From Aspidiotus rigidus (lineage: Eukaryota; Arthropoda; Insecta; Hemiptera; Diaspididae), in NCBI GenBank assembly GCA_035079385.1, contig JAVHKY010000003.1, forward strand, positions 12,379,501 to 12,443,500: 64,000 bases of DNA. The letters are read 5' to 3'. Positions 1-10,618 of this stretch are shown here, piece by piece. The notes beneath the pieces were generated by a model that was not told where the DNA came from, made no database searches, and worked only from the letters and a program-made list of their open reading frames with translations. The stretch's first letter is position 1. Each line of letters starts with the position of its first letter. Both the position numbers and the translations under genes were made by a program.

Positions 1-3000
1 AGCACCGGGAAGTATACAAGAATTAAAAAGCTGTCTAGGACAAATTCTAAAATTGACGCTACAAATTGACCCAAATTGGGAGCCATGTATTAAAATTAGG
101 CATTGAATGAGGGCTGATCTTCTAATGAAGCGCAAGTTGATATGTCGGAACGAGAGGTACCTACGAATTCGGTACAAATTGGCAAAAATTATCGCGATAA
201 CCGTCAAGGTCAGTCACAAACAATTTAAAACCATTGGTCTTATAAAGAGCTTGGTTACGTATGGTCAGTCAAGATCACAGAAAAAAAAAAAAAAAAAAAT
301 GACGGTCATTTGGACCCTATTTAGCCAAACCCAACCAAGCGACATGATAACGATCTGGCGAAAAGGAGAATCTCCGCTTATAGTAAAGGAGCATTTCTCT
401 AGATTGTTATCATGTCGCTTGGTTGGGTTTGGCTAAATAGGGTCTATTTACTTTGCTATTAATTCGGGCTGGCCATCCGCTAGGGTCGTTGGAGTGATGA
501 TATTTTTGCCAAATTTGGAAACGGGGACCAAATTACGGCGGTATAGGGGAGAAAAATGAAAAATTTGGAATAACTCTTGAACGAAACGGAATTGAAGGTT
601 TTATAATCTCATCTAATTTTTAGAGTTCCGAAAATTTTTCATGTTATGTCAAAAAGTCGAATCTGTTTCATTCAAGCGTTAATTCAATATTTTGATTTTT
701 CTCCCATATACTAGTTCCAGCAGAGATGCAGCGCGACGCTAGAGCCGTCCAACACAAATTCAGCCAAAGATGTAAATTTTAGCTTCAATAAACTCAGTTT
801 AAGGATTACGTTGTATGGTCCTTCCGGTATTATTTTCGATAAAGCTAACATTGTTTATCAGAAAGGTGGTATAAGAAGAAAACCGTTTTAGCACGCATGT
901 ATTTATTATCATTTTATTCTCTATAACGAGAAAGTCTTGCTTTATAGAGAGACGATGAAAATTTCATTATTTGAAACAAAAATAATCAGATAAAACTCCT
1001 GTGCGGGAGTAGTTCCAAATAAAAAAAAATTATCCAATCTAAAATATTTTAGAGCATCCAAAAAGAAGTATGATTACAATTCACTATACCTGCAGAAATG
1101 CTATTCACGTTCTAGAGAATAAAACAACATTATTATAAAAGAAGAGAAAATATATCTCGGACGTATCATATTTTTCCAGCAATACAAAACAGAAAATTAG
1201 AAAAATTAGTCGAAGTCGTTCATGATAGTGCTCGATGAAGAAAAAAAAAAAACTATTTAATTATAACGTCGTATTTTTTTCCTTCAGTTCTTCCCTCTGA
1301 CATTATGTTATTATTTTTCTCTCTGATATTCGAATTTTGAAACTTCCGGCGTTACTCGACTTTCTTTTTTTTTTTCGTCTCCTGTTCGTTTAATCGAGCA
1401 ATTTTATTGAAAAATAGTGACGAATAGAATGCGTTTTAATATTGTTTCTTTCAATCTTACTCCATAGACTGGGCCATTGTCATTTAATTTATCAAAGAGC
1501 GAGCGACAATAGAATAGGAACCGCCGACGAGGAATCTGACTGGCTGTATTTTTGTTGGCGGACGACATTGATAACGATAACCAATAAGGAAGGGGATATT
1601 CCAATTGAAAAAGTGTAATAACGCTCTTTAGAGGGTGCGATTCGCGACGCAACCAGAGAGATGAATGGACGGGGGAGGAGGGTTACTCGAAGCGAATATT
1701 CCGAATCAAAAATATATCGAACTCACCTGTCGCACTTCCTCCGCCGCTCTCGAATTATCAAGAGATCCGATTTTTAGCACAAAAGTAAAGTTCCACTAAT
1801 TTACGTAGGTACATCATCATTGAAACACAATCGTATGTTTATTAGAATATAGTTTTTGCGCTAAGAAACGTTGCTTTCTTCTACCAACTCACGAAGAATG
1901 TGACTGATTAAAAAAGCAGACGTTAGAATTCTCAAGTATACGGTTCTTTTCGGTCTTAATTTTTCTAACCGCGGACAATATTACGTTCACTCTGTAGATG
2001 GAATCGAGTTAGGGATAATCGTTTATTGTTCTACATTTGAATAATTTGCATACGTACCCTAAAATTGCTGCCCATAATGTGAACGTCGTACCTTGAGGGC
2101 TTTCACACATCCTGTAAGACTAGTCTTTTTTTTTTTTTAATGATATGCGTTAAATAGGTACACGCTGAATGAATAAATTAAAATTAAAGAATAATAAAGA
2201 AAAGACTGAGAGACAGAGTGAGAAAAAAAATTAAATAAAAAAAAACGCCACGCAAATTCTTACCGTGTCTTGTCAGGTTTCGTAGGAACATAGTGGGTTT
2301 CTTTTTATTCCCCTTTGTCTTTCTTTTCGGGAACTAGGAAGGGTGGTATTGAACCAATCTAGATATCTTTTGACGATCGTGAATATTTGCATACGTTGGA
2401 CGAAGAGATACGAACCTATTTATCTATTCTAGGTGTTTTGTCAAAAATTCTCATGAGTCCAATGCTGATGTAAGCTAAAGCCTACATTATATTGCCTTAC
2501 TTATCGCAACTACATCGACGTCAAACTTTATTATGACTTTATTGCACGTCTAAAACAAATTGTCGCATTCCTTCCAAAAAAACCGTTAGTTATCAGCTCC
2601 TCATTGTGCGAATTATTCGATAACTATACACCCGAACAACTTTATACCTAAATACTAATTTATGAAATTTTCAGATTTTTTCAATACATATTTTGAAATA
2701 GTATGTCTATAAGAAGAACATTCAGATGATGAACAACCTTGATTTAAATTATATAGAAACCATACAGAATGTAGAAATTTCCCAGGTAAAAGGAAGAATT
2801 GCGCGCTGTAATAGGTAGCATTTTCTGCATGCATTTTGGGAAAACATTGAGACTGGAGAAAGATCATTATTTTTATGCATAGCAAAGAGAAAATATGTCA
2901 TCATTAGAGTAAATTTGCGCGACGAATATGGGGAGTGTAAAATTCTCAACTTTCCTAAAGCATATAAGCATGTTTTACTTTTTTTTTACAATCCATCTTT

Positions 3001-3329
3001 CTGCCAATAGACTACGTCCTTACCTAAAAACTTTTAGACAGTTTATTCCTTGTGATGTCACTATAAAATCTTTCATTCGGGTTTTAACCCATTCGTAATT
3101 TTTTTCAGCTCATTTTTTCTCGCAAAAGCTCTTCCTTATTAGGGTCTCTTCCATCACATAAGTATGTACTACAAACAATTTTTTTGACTTGAATTTCTTT
3201 CATGAAGAATTCGTCAACTTTTTAAAGTCTTTGCTCTGACGTTATTTCGAGTCCCTCCATTTCTCAAGCAGGTCGAAGATTTTTCCGAATCTTTATTTAA
3301 ATTGTCACCAGTCCAATTGGAATTTCAAC
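1..3329. other. Gene-free AT-rich stretch
   Basis: Apart from the hairpin at 314-443 I see no supported gene here. Open frames are short and without recognisable domains. A GC-richer patch at about 1,610-1,760 contains a consensus splice donor on the minus strand (CAG|GTGAGT at 1,721-1,729), which could mark a non-coding first exon, but nothing else supports it. Confidence 0.5.
314..443. repeat. Perfect 38-bp inverted repeat (hairpin)
   Basis: The 38 bases at 314-351 are exactly reverse-complementary to 406-443, separated by a 54-base loop. Such a perfect pair in otherwise drifting DNA implies a recent origin or selection. It looks like a small foldback or MITE-type element. A structured small-RNA precursor is possible but not shown. 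No coding capacity is present. Confidence 0.85.
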
Positions 3330-3600
3330 AAAGAACCTGTTTTATCCTTCGGAGAAAATGTTCGCCATTCGCCCTCCGGTGTCCGACCGGCCAGCAACCT
3401 AACCTAACTAAGCGGTAGGAGGAAAGAACCTGACCTAACTATAGGAAGGTAATTTAGGAAAGTTTCTTCTTTGGAATTATTTATGATGAGAGGCAGGCTT
3501 GGAAGAGCACGGGAGTCAAAATTTTTCCAAATCCCCGTGTTTCCCATAAAACAAGTTCCTTGCAGTTCTCGTTCTACTCCGTTGAAGAAGTCTTGCGTGT
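3324..3600. repeat. Short copy of a dispersed element with inverted ends
   Basis: The left end near 3,333 (AGAACCTGTTTTAT) and right end near 3,547 (ATAAAACAAGTTCC) are inverted and differ at few positions. Both match the ends of the insertion at 16,475-17,127. The right flank (about 3,558-3,600) aligns with the tail of that element at 17,091-17,125 and with a copy at about 49,190. The interior has CCGTCC-like motifs shared with 16,515-16,535. It abuts the Penelope-like fragment that follows. Confidence 0.5.
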
Positions 3601-3630
3601 ATTTTCTGAATAGTTTTCAGAAGTCTTGAT

Positions 3631-4194
3631 ATGAAAACGTCCAAGCGGGGCAGAGTGCTCCTCTTTCTGGGGAAGTTTTCTTCAAAGTTGGGCCGTGCTC
3701 TCCACCTTTTCAGTTTCGGTCCTACCTTCTACAACCCTAGGACAGTGAAAGAGCTATTTGCCAGATTAAAAGACCCTGCCCCACCTATAGAAAAGAGTGG
3801 GTCCTACAGCACAGCTTGCAGGGATGCTTATGTCGGCGAGACCGGTCGCTAGCTTAAAATCAGAGTGGCTGAACCCAGGAAGGCCTGCGAAAAAAGAAAT
3901 TTGGGAGACCACCTAATCAACAGCGGTCAGAGTTTTAGAGAGCGGTCTGAGACCCTCCTCTACAGTGAGAGGTCGTACTCCAAGCAAATTGCTCTGAAAC
4001 ATATCGAAATAATCCGCCATCTAAACAGCGACAACGTAACTTCACTCGACAAGTACATTCCCGACGAAGGATTGGGTGAACTACTTTCTGAGTATGACTC
4101 ACAGTCTCATAACTCGGTAGTTCTATCGTGTAATACTTGTCGATTCTCATTTCGTCGAGTCGCTTTCTATCTTCGCTTGATGATGGTTGTTTAA
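3631..4194 (+). pseudogene. Penelope-like retroelement fragment, GIY-YIG endonuclease region, broken
   Basis: The translation contains the C-terminal part of a Penelope-like element (PLE): a conserved linker with KDP, then a degraded GIY-YIG endonuclease core (YVGETGR) and the DHLINSGQSF and KHIEIIRHLN blocks. It aligns with the second copy on the minus strand at 6,435-6,986. It is non-functional. An in-frame TAG at 3,850-3,852 sits where the other copy has glutamine, about five codons are missing before DHLINSG, and no reverse transcriptase lies upstream. In intact PLEs this domain nicks target DNA for priming. Family assignment rests on motif recognition. Confidence 0.8.
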
Positions 4195-6304
4195 CCGGAA
4201 GCGCTCGCGATATTTTTTCTCTGCGGTTCTTGTAATTTTCCCTCTGATTACTCCCCTGGAGAATTCTGGAGTTTTTATACAGTGAACTGAGGATTTGTAC
4301 GTGCACTCTCTGACGACTTTATAGGGAAAGCTCAGCCTCGATATACTTTTGGAAACCAATATCTTCGTTTCGACCCACCCCTTTAATTCTGAAATTTATG
4401 TCCGTACGTTCGTACGTCCTTACCGTGACCTTGAGTATAATCTAGAATAGACTTATCAGACCTACGGTCTGCTATACGTACTATAGCGGAGGGGAAAAGA
4501 GGGCTCAGGCTAATTGATCAATTTTTTCTAAGACTTCAAACAATAGATAATCGAGTATACCATACTATAGTTCATTATTCCTTGACTTTGAAAAAGATTA
4601 CTTGGAGGAAGGAGGTAAAGGAGGTAGGCCACTTCGATCAAGAAAGATAATCTCAGTTCACTTATACAGTTGGAAGGACGATTTTTTTCGGTCGTGGATT
4701 CCATAATTATAAAGTAACCGAGTGTGCACTATCGAGTCCATGTTATGCTAAGAAAAAGCTGAGAATGGCCTCTAAATAGAGAACACTTGGTAGTGATGGA
4801 AAGGGTCCTCTCTCTCAAGCCATTTCTAAACGTGAACAGAGGATAGAGCTTAAAAAATGTGATACGTACAGTTGAAGCTAACACACTACTTCACCTTCCA
4901 TAGGCAATTTAAAGTTAAAAGTGATAATGTTACACCAGAATGTAATGTGCCGTAACAATCATATATGTACCTTATGTGTGTGTGTTGTAAATTCTAACAG
5001 AAAGTTTTGAAATCAGAAAATTCTCCTTCAAAAAAAAAGCTAGGTACCCATAAATGACGTTTCCTCTTAAAATGTTCATCTTATTGACCTTTGTTTTTGT
5101 GCCAAAGTCCAACTCCAATGAGCTCAATATGCTTAACTAGATCAAAAAATAACTCGAGTTCACTTTTTCCAATTTCTTTTTTCTGATCGACTCGCAAGAA
5201 TTTAAAACTTTTATACATGCGTCAGATGTAACATATTTCCGATTTCTTAAGAGAGAATGTTATTGGAAAAATCGCGCTAAAAAATGTAAAACGCCAAAAC
5301 TTGAAAAGAATATTACAGCGTGGACGATATCCTATACATCCGTAAAAGCTTTCAATAAAAGAAATTGAAATTCACGAAATGCGCAAACAGGGTGCGAGAA
5401 AGAAAATCGAAAGAAGGAAAGCAAGAAAAAAAAAGAAAAAAAGAAATAAGAATATGGATAGGAATGAGAAAACGACGACGAAGAAACGTGAAGCAGGTGT
5501 GGGGTGTACAAGATAGCTGCGTTTTTTTCTTCTTCTTCTTTGAGAAGTAATCTTTTTTCCCTTTTTAACTTTGATTTATATTTTCCCTTGGCATCGCACT
5601 GCCTTTCCAATTTGAAAAGAATTCGAGTACACGCGACAACGAGGAATATCTACTGGGTATAAGACTACTCTAATCGAGAACGCGTTCAACGTTCCAAAAT
5701 GTAATAGGAAAACTCCGCAAACTCGTTGGCGAATTGATGGGACGATTTAAATTTTAATAGAAATTTGCTGACAGGAGTAATATTCTTTAATATTTTTGCA
5801 CTTCTCCGATTCGATTTAGACGACTACCAACTGCAGCAGCGATATTTTTATTCAACCTTCTCCTCTGAAGTACGGAGAATGAATTATTATACGAAGAGGT
5901 ACTTTTTACCTATTTCATGTACATTACGCTGCAAACGATCCTTTATGACAATAGTATAGTTAGCTCAAGTATGGATCACAAACATTTTTGAAAATTTTGT
6001 ATAAGATTACACGAGTCAATAAATAACTACCAAAAATCAAATTGAACAATTTCTGACTAATTCAAATCACTTGAAAAATCGAGGATATTGCACACAATTC
6101 TTATAGAGATGAGAAATCATTTCAGATTTATCCTTGATTTCAAAATATTTGATCGGTTTTTTTTTTGGCAGTGGCGGATAATTGATTAAGATTAAGTCTT
6201 ATGGATAGAAATTTATTTCCTGTTGTACTACCATACGTTATAAGTGAAAAATTGGACTACGATAATTTTATATGGATTGACTGTGGTTTTGAAGTGAAAA
6301 CTTC
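4195..6304. other. No supported gene; short low-complexity tracts
   Basis: The first ~100 bases hold the presumed tail of the Penelope-like fragment, with a stem-loop at about 4,176-4,207. Purine-rich low-complexity DNA at about 5,390-5,480 opens frames on both strands that are compositional artefacts (Lys/Arg-rich on one strand, Phe/Ser-rich on the other). Nothing else is recognised. Confidence 0.5.
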
Positions 6305-7024
6305 ATAAACGCGAAAAACGAATACTCCGCAAAAACCCCGCAGAAAAATATAAGACGACGAGCGCTTTCGGTTAATAAACCATCTTCAAGCCTGAAATGA
6401 AAGCAACTGACGAACAGAAAAGAAGAGCAAGGTATTAAGATTGTCCAAACGAGAAATCGCGGTGTGAATCATAAACCAGTTCGATCAGGCCATCTTCCGG
6501 AATATACGAGTTGAGTACAGTGATACCGTCGGTGTTGAGATGACGCATTATCTCTATATGCTCGAGGGCGATGCGCTTACAATAGGAATTCTCTTTATGG
6601 AGGAGCTTTTCAGATCCCCCGCGGAAGCTGTGGCCACTGTTTATTAGATGATCAGCAAAAGCTGACTCCCCTAAGTGTCCCTTCTTCCAAGACTTCAGGT
6701 GCTCAGCTACTCGAACTTTCATTTGGCGGCTGGTCTCACCAATATAAAAGCCTCCACAATCCCCACATTCCAACTTGTAAACACCACTCTTCTCATCAAC
6801 AGGTATACGGGGTCCTTCAGTCTCACAAACAACCTCTTGACTGAGGGTTGTAAAACGCGGGTCTGAAGCCAAACGGGTGGAGGGCCCGACCCAATTGGAG
6901 GGAGAACTTCCCCAAGAAAGGGAGACTGATCCAACGCAAACAGCGATCACGGATCGTGTCTCGGGGGAGGGAGGTGGTGGAATCAAGAACCTTGTTACTC
7001 GGAGTATTCGTTTTTCGCGTTTAT
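6305..7024. mobile_element. Penelope-like fragment bounded by 25-bp inverted repeats
   Basis: Bases 6,305-6,329 are perfectly reverse-complementary to 7,000-7,024. Between them lies the minus-strand GIY-YIG remnant and, at 6,359-6,390, a terminal stem-loop sequence also found after the 3.6-kb copy. PLEs are known for complex terminal repeats in direct or inverted orientation, so this 720-bp unit may be a terminally repeated, internally reduced copy. The inverted ends are seen directly; their origin is inferred. Confidence 0.65.
6435..6986 (-). pseudogene. Penelope-like retroelement GIY-YIG endonuclease fragment, frameshifted
   Basis: The minus-strand frame encodes a recognisable PLE endonuclease: a CxxC pair followed by FYIGETSR, then RVAEH, DHLINSGHSF, and EHIEIMRHLN near the C terminus. 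The usual upstream linker (LFVRLKDP) lies in another minus-strand frame at 6,719-6,934. A frameshift near 6,790-6,810 therefore separates the linker from the endonuclease core, and the first ~60 codons of this frame are not homologous sequence. No reverse transcriptase domain is present. It is better preserved than the copy at 3,631-4,194 and represents the same family. Confidence 0.8.
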
Positions 7025-7129
7025 TATGGATAGCCGTAACCTTGAGGATCGTATTTGTTTAATTGAAAACTTCATATTAGAGCATAGACTGAGAAAACAA
7101 CATACTTGTAATATTACAACAAGAATCAC

Positions 7130-7770
7130 TTGGTATGCTCGTCAGTACCTACCTGGGTCTTCTGATTTTCTTTTTCTCCTTTGACTGTGAGATGGCGAAA
7201 ATTCATCTTTATATTATTTTTTATTTGATGACTACCCAAAATCTACTGAGATCAAGAGTTTAGATTTTTTCTATAACAAGATCTGGAAATCAAGAGATCC
7301 GCATTTTCTTGTTCTACTCAAATCTAGAACCTGAGAAATTTGTTTTTTTTTTTGCCTATAAAAACCAAAGTCTCAAAAAGATCTCCACAAATCATGATAA
7401 TATAAGGGTTCCCAGCCGCACTGCATCAATAAGACGTAAAATATTGACAGACAATAGGAGAAATTGAGATGAGAAGCAGTCTTTATGGTCAAGGAATACA
7501 TGCATATTACCATCATTAAGGCACCAATTAAAAAGAAAATGCTATGCAAAAAAAAATTATCTCTAGAGGCAGAGAAAATATAACTTTACAGTGTGACATT
7601 TTTTTCTTTTTTTTTAGGCTCTCACCTCGGCAAGTCCATGCATCCGCGATAAAAAAAAAAGTTTTCTATCAAAAGGTTGTTTGTGACGTCACTTGAAGAA
7701 AATACTTATTCTGTGTCACTCAAGATTGTATTTTTGCATTAACACTTTTCAAATTTGTACATAGTCTTGG
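7130..7770. repeat. Dispersed repeat, copy 1 (related to 22.44-23.35 kb)
   Basis: Several landmarks occur in the same order here and at 22,440-23,350: an AGATCT-(A/G)GAAATCAA block (7,279 and 22,655), an ATAAGGG(T/C)TCCCA block (about 7,405 and 22,795), and a GTGACGTCA block (about 7,685 and 22,880). No protein is encoded. The family is unnamed by me. Confidence 0.55.
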
Positions 7771-8017
7771 CAGGTTCTATGTTTGCATTTCAAATTTTTA
7801 TAGTCTTCAAAGAAATTGTTTCTTCTCTTCTCAATACCTCAATAATAATTGAAAAAAATCAAAAAATAAATTTCCATCATTTTACAGACAGGATAAAGAA
7901 AACCAGCAGATCTAGATACTGAGACGCATAGTCTTTTATTCTTATTTTTTTTGCGGTTGCATCAAGCCTAAAAAAAAACAGCTTTATATTGTCAGTATTT
8001 TGTCCACCGTTATTTTC

Positions 8018-8227
8018 CTATGGAGGCTTAAACACCAAGATTAAGACTGTCAAAGTAATGGCTAATGCTCCAAAATATATCTTTCTAGTATAAAAACCTA
8101 CAATATCTATCAAGGTATTAGTTATAGTGAGGAAAGGATGCTCTAAAGGGTACGCTAAAATTCCAAATATCACAAATACCTCAAAAACCATGGATGATTT
8201 TTCTTTACACGCGTTCAAGCTGCACAT
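8018..8227 (-). CDS. Possible small two-helix membrane protein (weak)
   Basis: A 69-codon frame with two hydrophobic stretches (around FVIFGILAYPL and YFGALAITLTVLIL). I recognise no family. No promoter or splice context supports it, and a chance frame or an exon remnant is as likely. It lies just before a degraded LINE on the same strand. Confidence 0.15.
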   Translation of the reverse strand: MCSLNACKEKSSMVFEVFVIFGILAYPLEHPFLTITNTLIDIVGFYTRKIYFGALAITLTVLILVFKPP

Positions 8228-8279
8228 ATGGGTTGTTTACTTGGTGTACAATACACACTTAAGTTATAAACAATTTAAG

Positions 8280-9064
8280 AGATGTAGGAATGAACGGTAA
8301 GTTGTCGTTGAGGGTACCTAATAAATGTTAAGAGTAGTGCCAGTCGTGAAATTGAGTAGTGCTTACCTGTAGGTTAGAGTTGAGTCGATGGTTTCGGAGT
8401 AATTTTTTAGTGCGGAATGCTAGATGGTATATTGAGGAGAGATCGTGTAGGTTGTAAGACGGGGCATGTAAAGAAATGGTCTACAGTTAGTTTTTTGTGA
8501 GATTTGTAAGATAAGGTATGTAAAAGTGAGACGAGTATTGCCTATTCTTGATTGAGCCAAGATGACTTCCTCTCGTCTGACCTGGTGGTGAGGTGATGAC
8601 CAGTTTAGGGGTTTAATTTTAATTTTCCTTAATTTGTTCTTGGACTGTTTTTCCCAGGAAGAGTACCAATGATTGGAGGACAAAATACCGTAATATATTT
8701 TCAAGTCTTTAGCCGGGATCAGTATGTGATCTGCAATTTTTGGTAATAAAGTTGCTTGTTTGGCTGCTTTATCCACCGCATCATAAGGGGTGTGGGGGAA
8801 GTCAACATGGCCTGGAATCTGAGCTAGTGTGAGGTGAGAGTTGATTGTTTTTAAGAGTCAGTAAAATTCGTTGGATGAGTGGTTGTTAGAGAAAACATCG
8901 GTGATAGTTTGGAGAGATTTTAGTCCAGGTTGAAGTTGAGCTAATTGTGATAAGCGAGCTAGTATCCCAGTTCTTAAAGGATTAGCTGACATTTCCTGAA
9001 CTATATAAAGAATGCGTACGCCGTATTGTTGTTGAGTTTTGACCCGCCCGTTTGATCTGCCCAA
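8280..9064 (-). pseudogene. LINE RNase H-region remnant
   Basis: Read on the minus strand, one frame runs from about 9,064 to 8,420 and is interrupted by an in-frame TGA at 8,858-8,860. After the stop comes an IPGH motif and DKAAKQA, then IPAKDLK, KNKLRKIKP and RREEVILAQSRIGNTRLT, then PRLTTY. This order is the classic RNase H-plus-C-terminal-tail layout of Jockey/I-type non-LTR retrotransposons, where the cognate residues are RIGHTRLTH. Only the 3' end of ORF2 remains. No poly(A) was found at its 3' side. Confidence 0.7.
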
Positions 9065-10129
9065 GAAAATTGTTTCTGCGGTATTTGTAATTTTAGTCTA
9101 CTTCTTGGAGAATCCCTTTCTCATTATATCTAACTGCATCTCAAAGGATCAAATCAATATCAATTAATGGTACTGTAGTGGTCGGTTTCAGAATGATTTA
9201 CCAATGCGCATCTCTGTGCCCTCATTGACTATCAAGGAGAATTTTTCCTTCAAGAATACAACTGTCATACTGTAACTCAACACATTTTCCTTTGGCTGAG
9301 GTATGTTGAAGACGTCCTGGGTGTATGGACTGAAACTTTGAAGAACTTATCAATTTTTATTCTATTTACCCAATCTTAATTTTGGCGGTTCCTCAATAAA
9401 TCTCTTGGATTCGTGTCCAAAGAATTCATTTGTCTCATTCACTTGTGCATTAAAAAAAACGTGCTTCACTGGTTCCCCTATAAGTGGTGGTTTTTTCTTC
9501 CAACGCCCAATCATATCCCCTATAAACAGACTTTTTCTTCGTGGTGACGAACATCAACAAGAAAATTTTTTCTATTAAAGCCTGCTTAAATAAAAAAATT
9601 TTCTCATATCCCCTATCTTTCAACAATCCATAGATTGCTCAATATTTCTTTAAATAGAGACGTTTTCGATAGCAAGCTTTCTACAATGAAACATACCGCT
9701 CCACTCAATCAAATAAATACAGATATCAGAAAAAATAGGGAGAAGCTCGTTCCACATTAATGTCCTAGTCTTGATAATATCGGCTCTAAGACTGCGAACT
9801 TCACGGTCTTTGTTCAACGTGAGGGATTCTCACTCCGCCCTCCCCTTTGAACCAAAAGAGTTGCATGTACAATAAAATCTGAGTAAACCGAGACCTGTCA
9901 AAAGGACAAAAAATTTTGGTCCTGATGATTTCCCCGCATAAATTACCTGGAAACTGCGTAACATGGAACCAAAATGAATTTTTGAGTATTCCTGTATAAC
10001 AGAAAATGTTTAGATTTGGAACAGAAAATGTTTAGATTTGGAGTCCGAAGAACCTTCCTAGAATGTATGGAATAGCTTTTAAAATATGAGAAACTTGCAG
10101 TTGCTAAAAATAGCCTCAAGGTTTTTTTG
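9065..10129. other. No gene recognised; one short tandem duplication
   Basis: Frames are short and featureless. A 22-base unit is duplicated exactly in tandem at 9,998-10,019 and 10,020-10,041. Confidence 0.45.
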
Positions 10130-10134
10130 TTCAT

Positions 10135-10413
10135 TTGGTTGAGGTTGACATCAACCACTACTTTTTTGAATGCTCAGAATTACCAAATTTAAGACAAAAA
10201 CTCTATTCAGAATGTATGAATTTAAATTTTCCAACCTCTCTCCAAGCTATTGACCTTCTCTCATCCGAAGAATTATCCATTTTCCCTCATATCTTTCATT
10301 TCCTTAAACATCTTCCGGAATCTATCACAATTTGACTTACATAATTCATAACAAATTTGTTAAACGAGGTAAGGCCTAGTTGCCATCCTCCAACACCCTG
10401 TTTATTTTTATTT

Positions 10414-10444
<31 letters not shown>

Positions 10445-10618
10445 TTTTTTTATTTTTTTTATTTATTATCACTATTTTGTATTTTTTTTTTTCCTTCTAA
10501 ATTTCTGTAGTTTTGTTTTTCTCTTCCTTGTTTTGTAATGTTTCTCTTTTTATTTTTATCTTTATTTTTTATTTTGTATATTATTTTCATAATAAAGGGT
10601 TCATAAAAAAAAAAAAAA
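10135..10618 (+). mobile_element. 5'-truncated LINE 3' end with 3' UTR and poly(A)
   Basis: The last ~66 codons (10,135-10,335) end in a stop and contain DINHYFFECSEL, which matches the (V/I)NH-x-hydrophobic-x-EC motif common at the end of LINE ORF2 tails. A ~270-base AT-rich 3' UTR follows, with an ATTT microsatellite, a polyadenylation signal AATAAA at 10,591-10,596 and a 15-A tail ending at about 10,618. This is a typical severely 5'-truncated insertion. No clear target-site duplication was found. Confidence 0.7.
10402..10470. repeat. (ATTT)n microsatellite
   Basis: An imperfect run of ATTT units within the 3' UTR of the LINE remnant. Confidence 0.85.

Noticed and set aside
3395..3450. 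Short CCTAA repeats resembling the insect telomere motif
   Set aside because: Only two or three imperfect units; too few to be telomeric or interstitial telomere sequence.
5332..5610. Lys/Arg-rich and Phe/Ser-rich overlapping frames
   Set aside because: Purine/pyrimidine strand asymmetry alone explains them.
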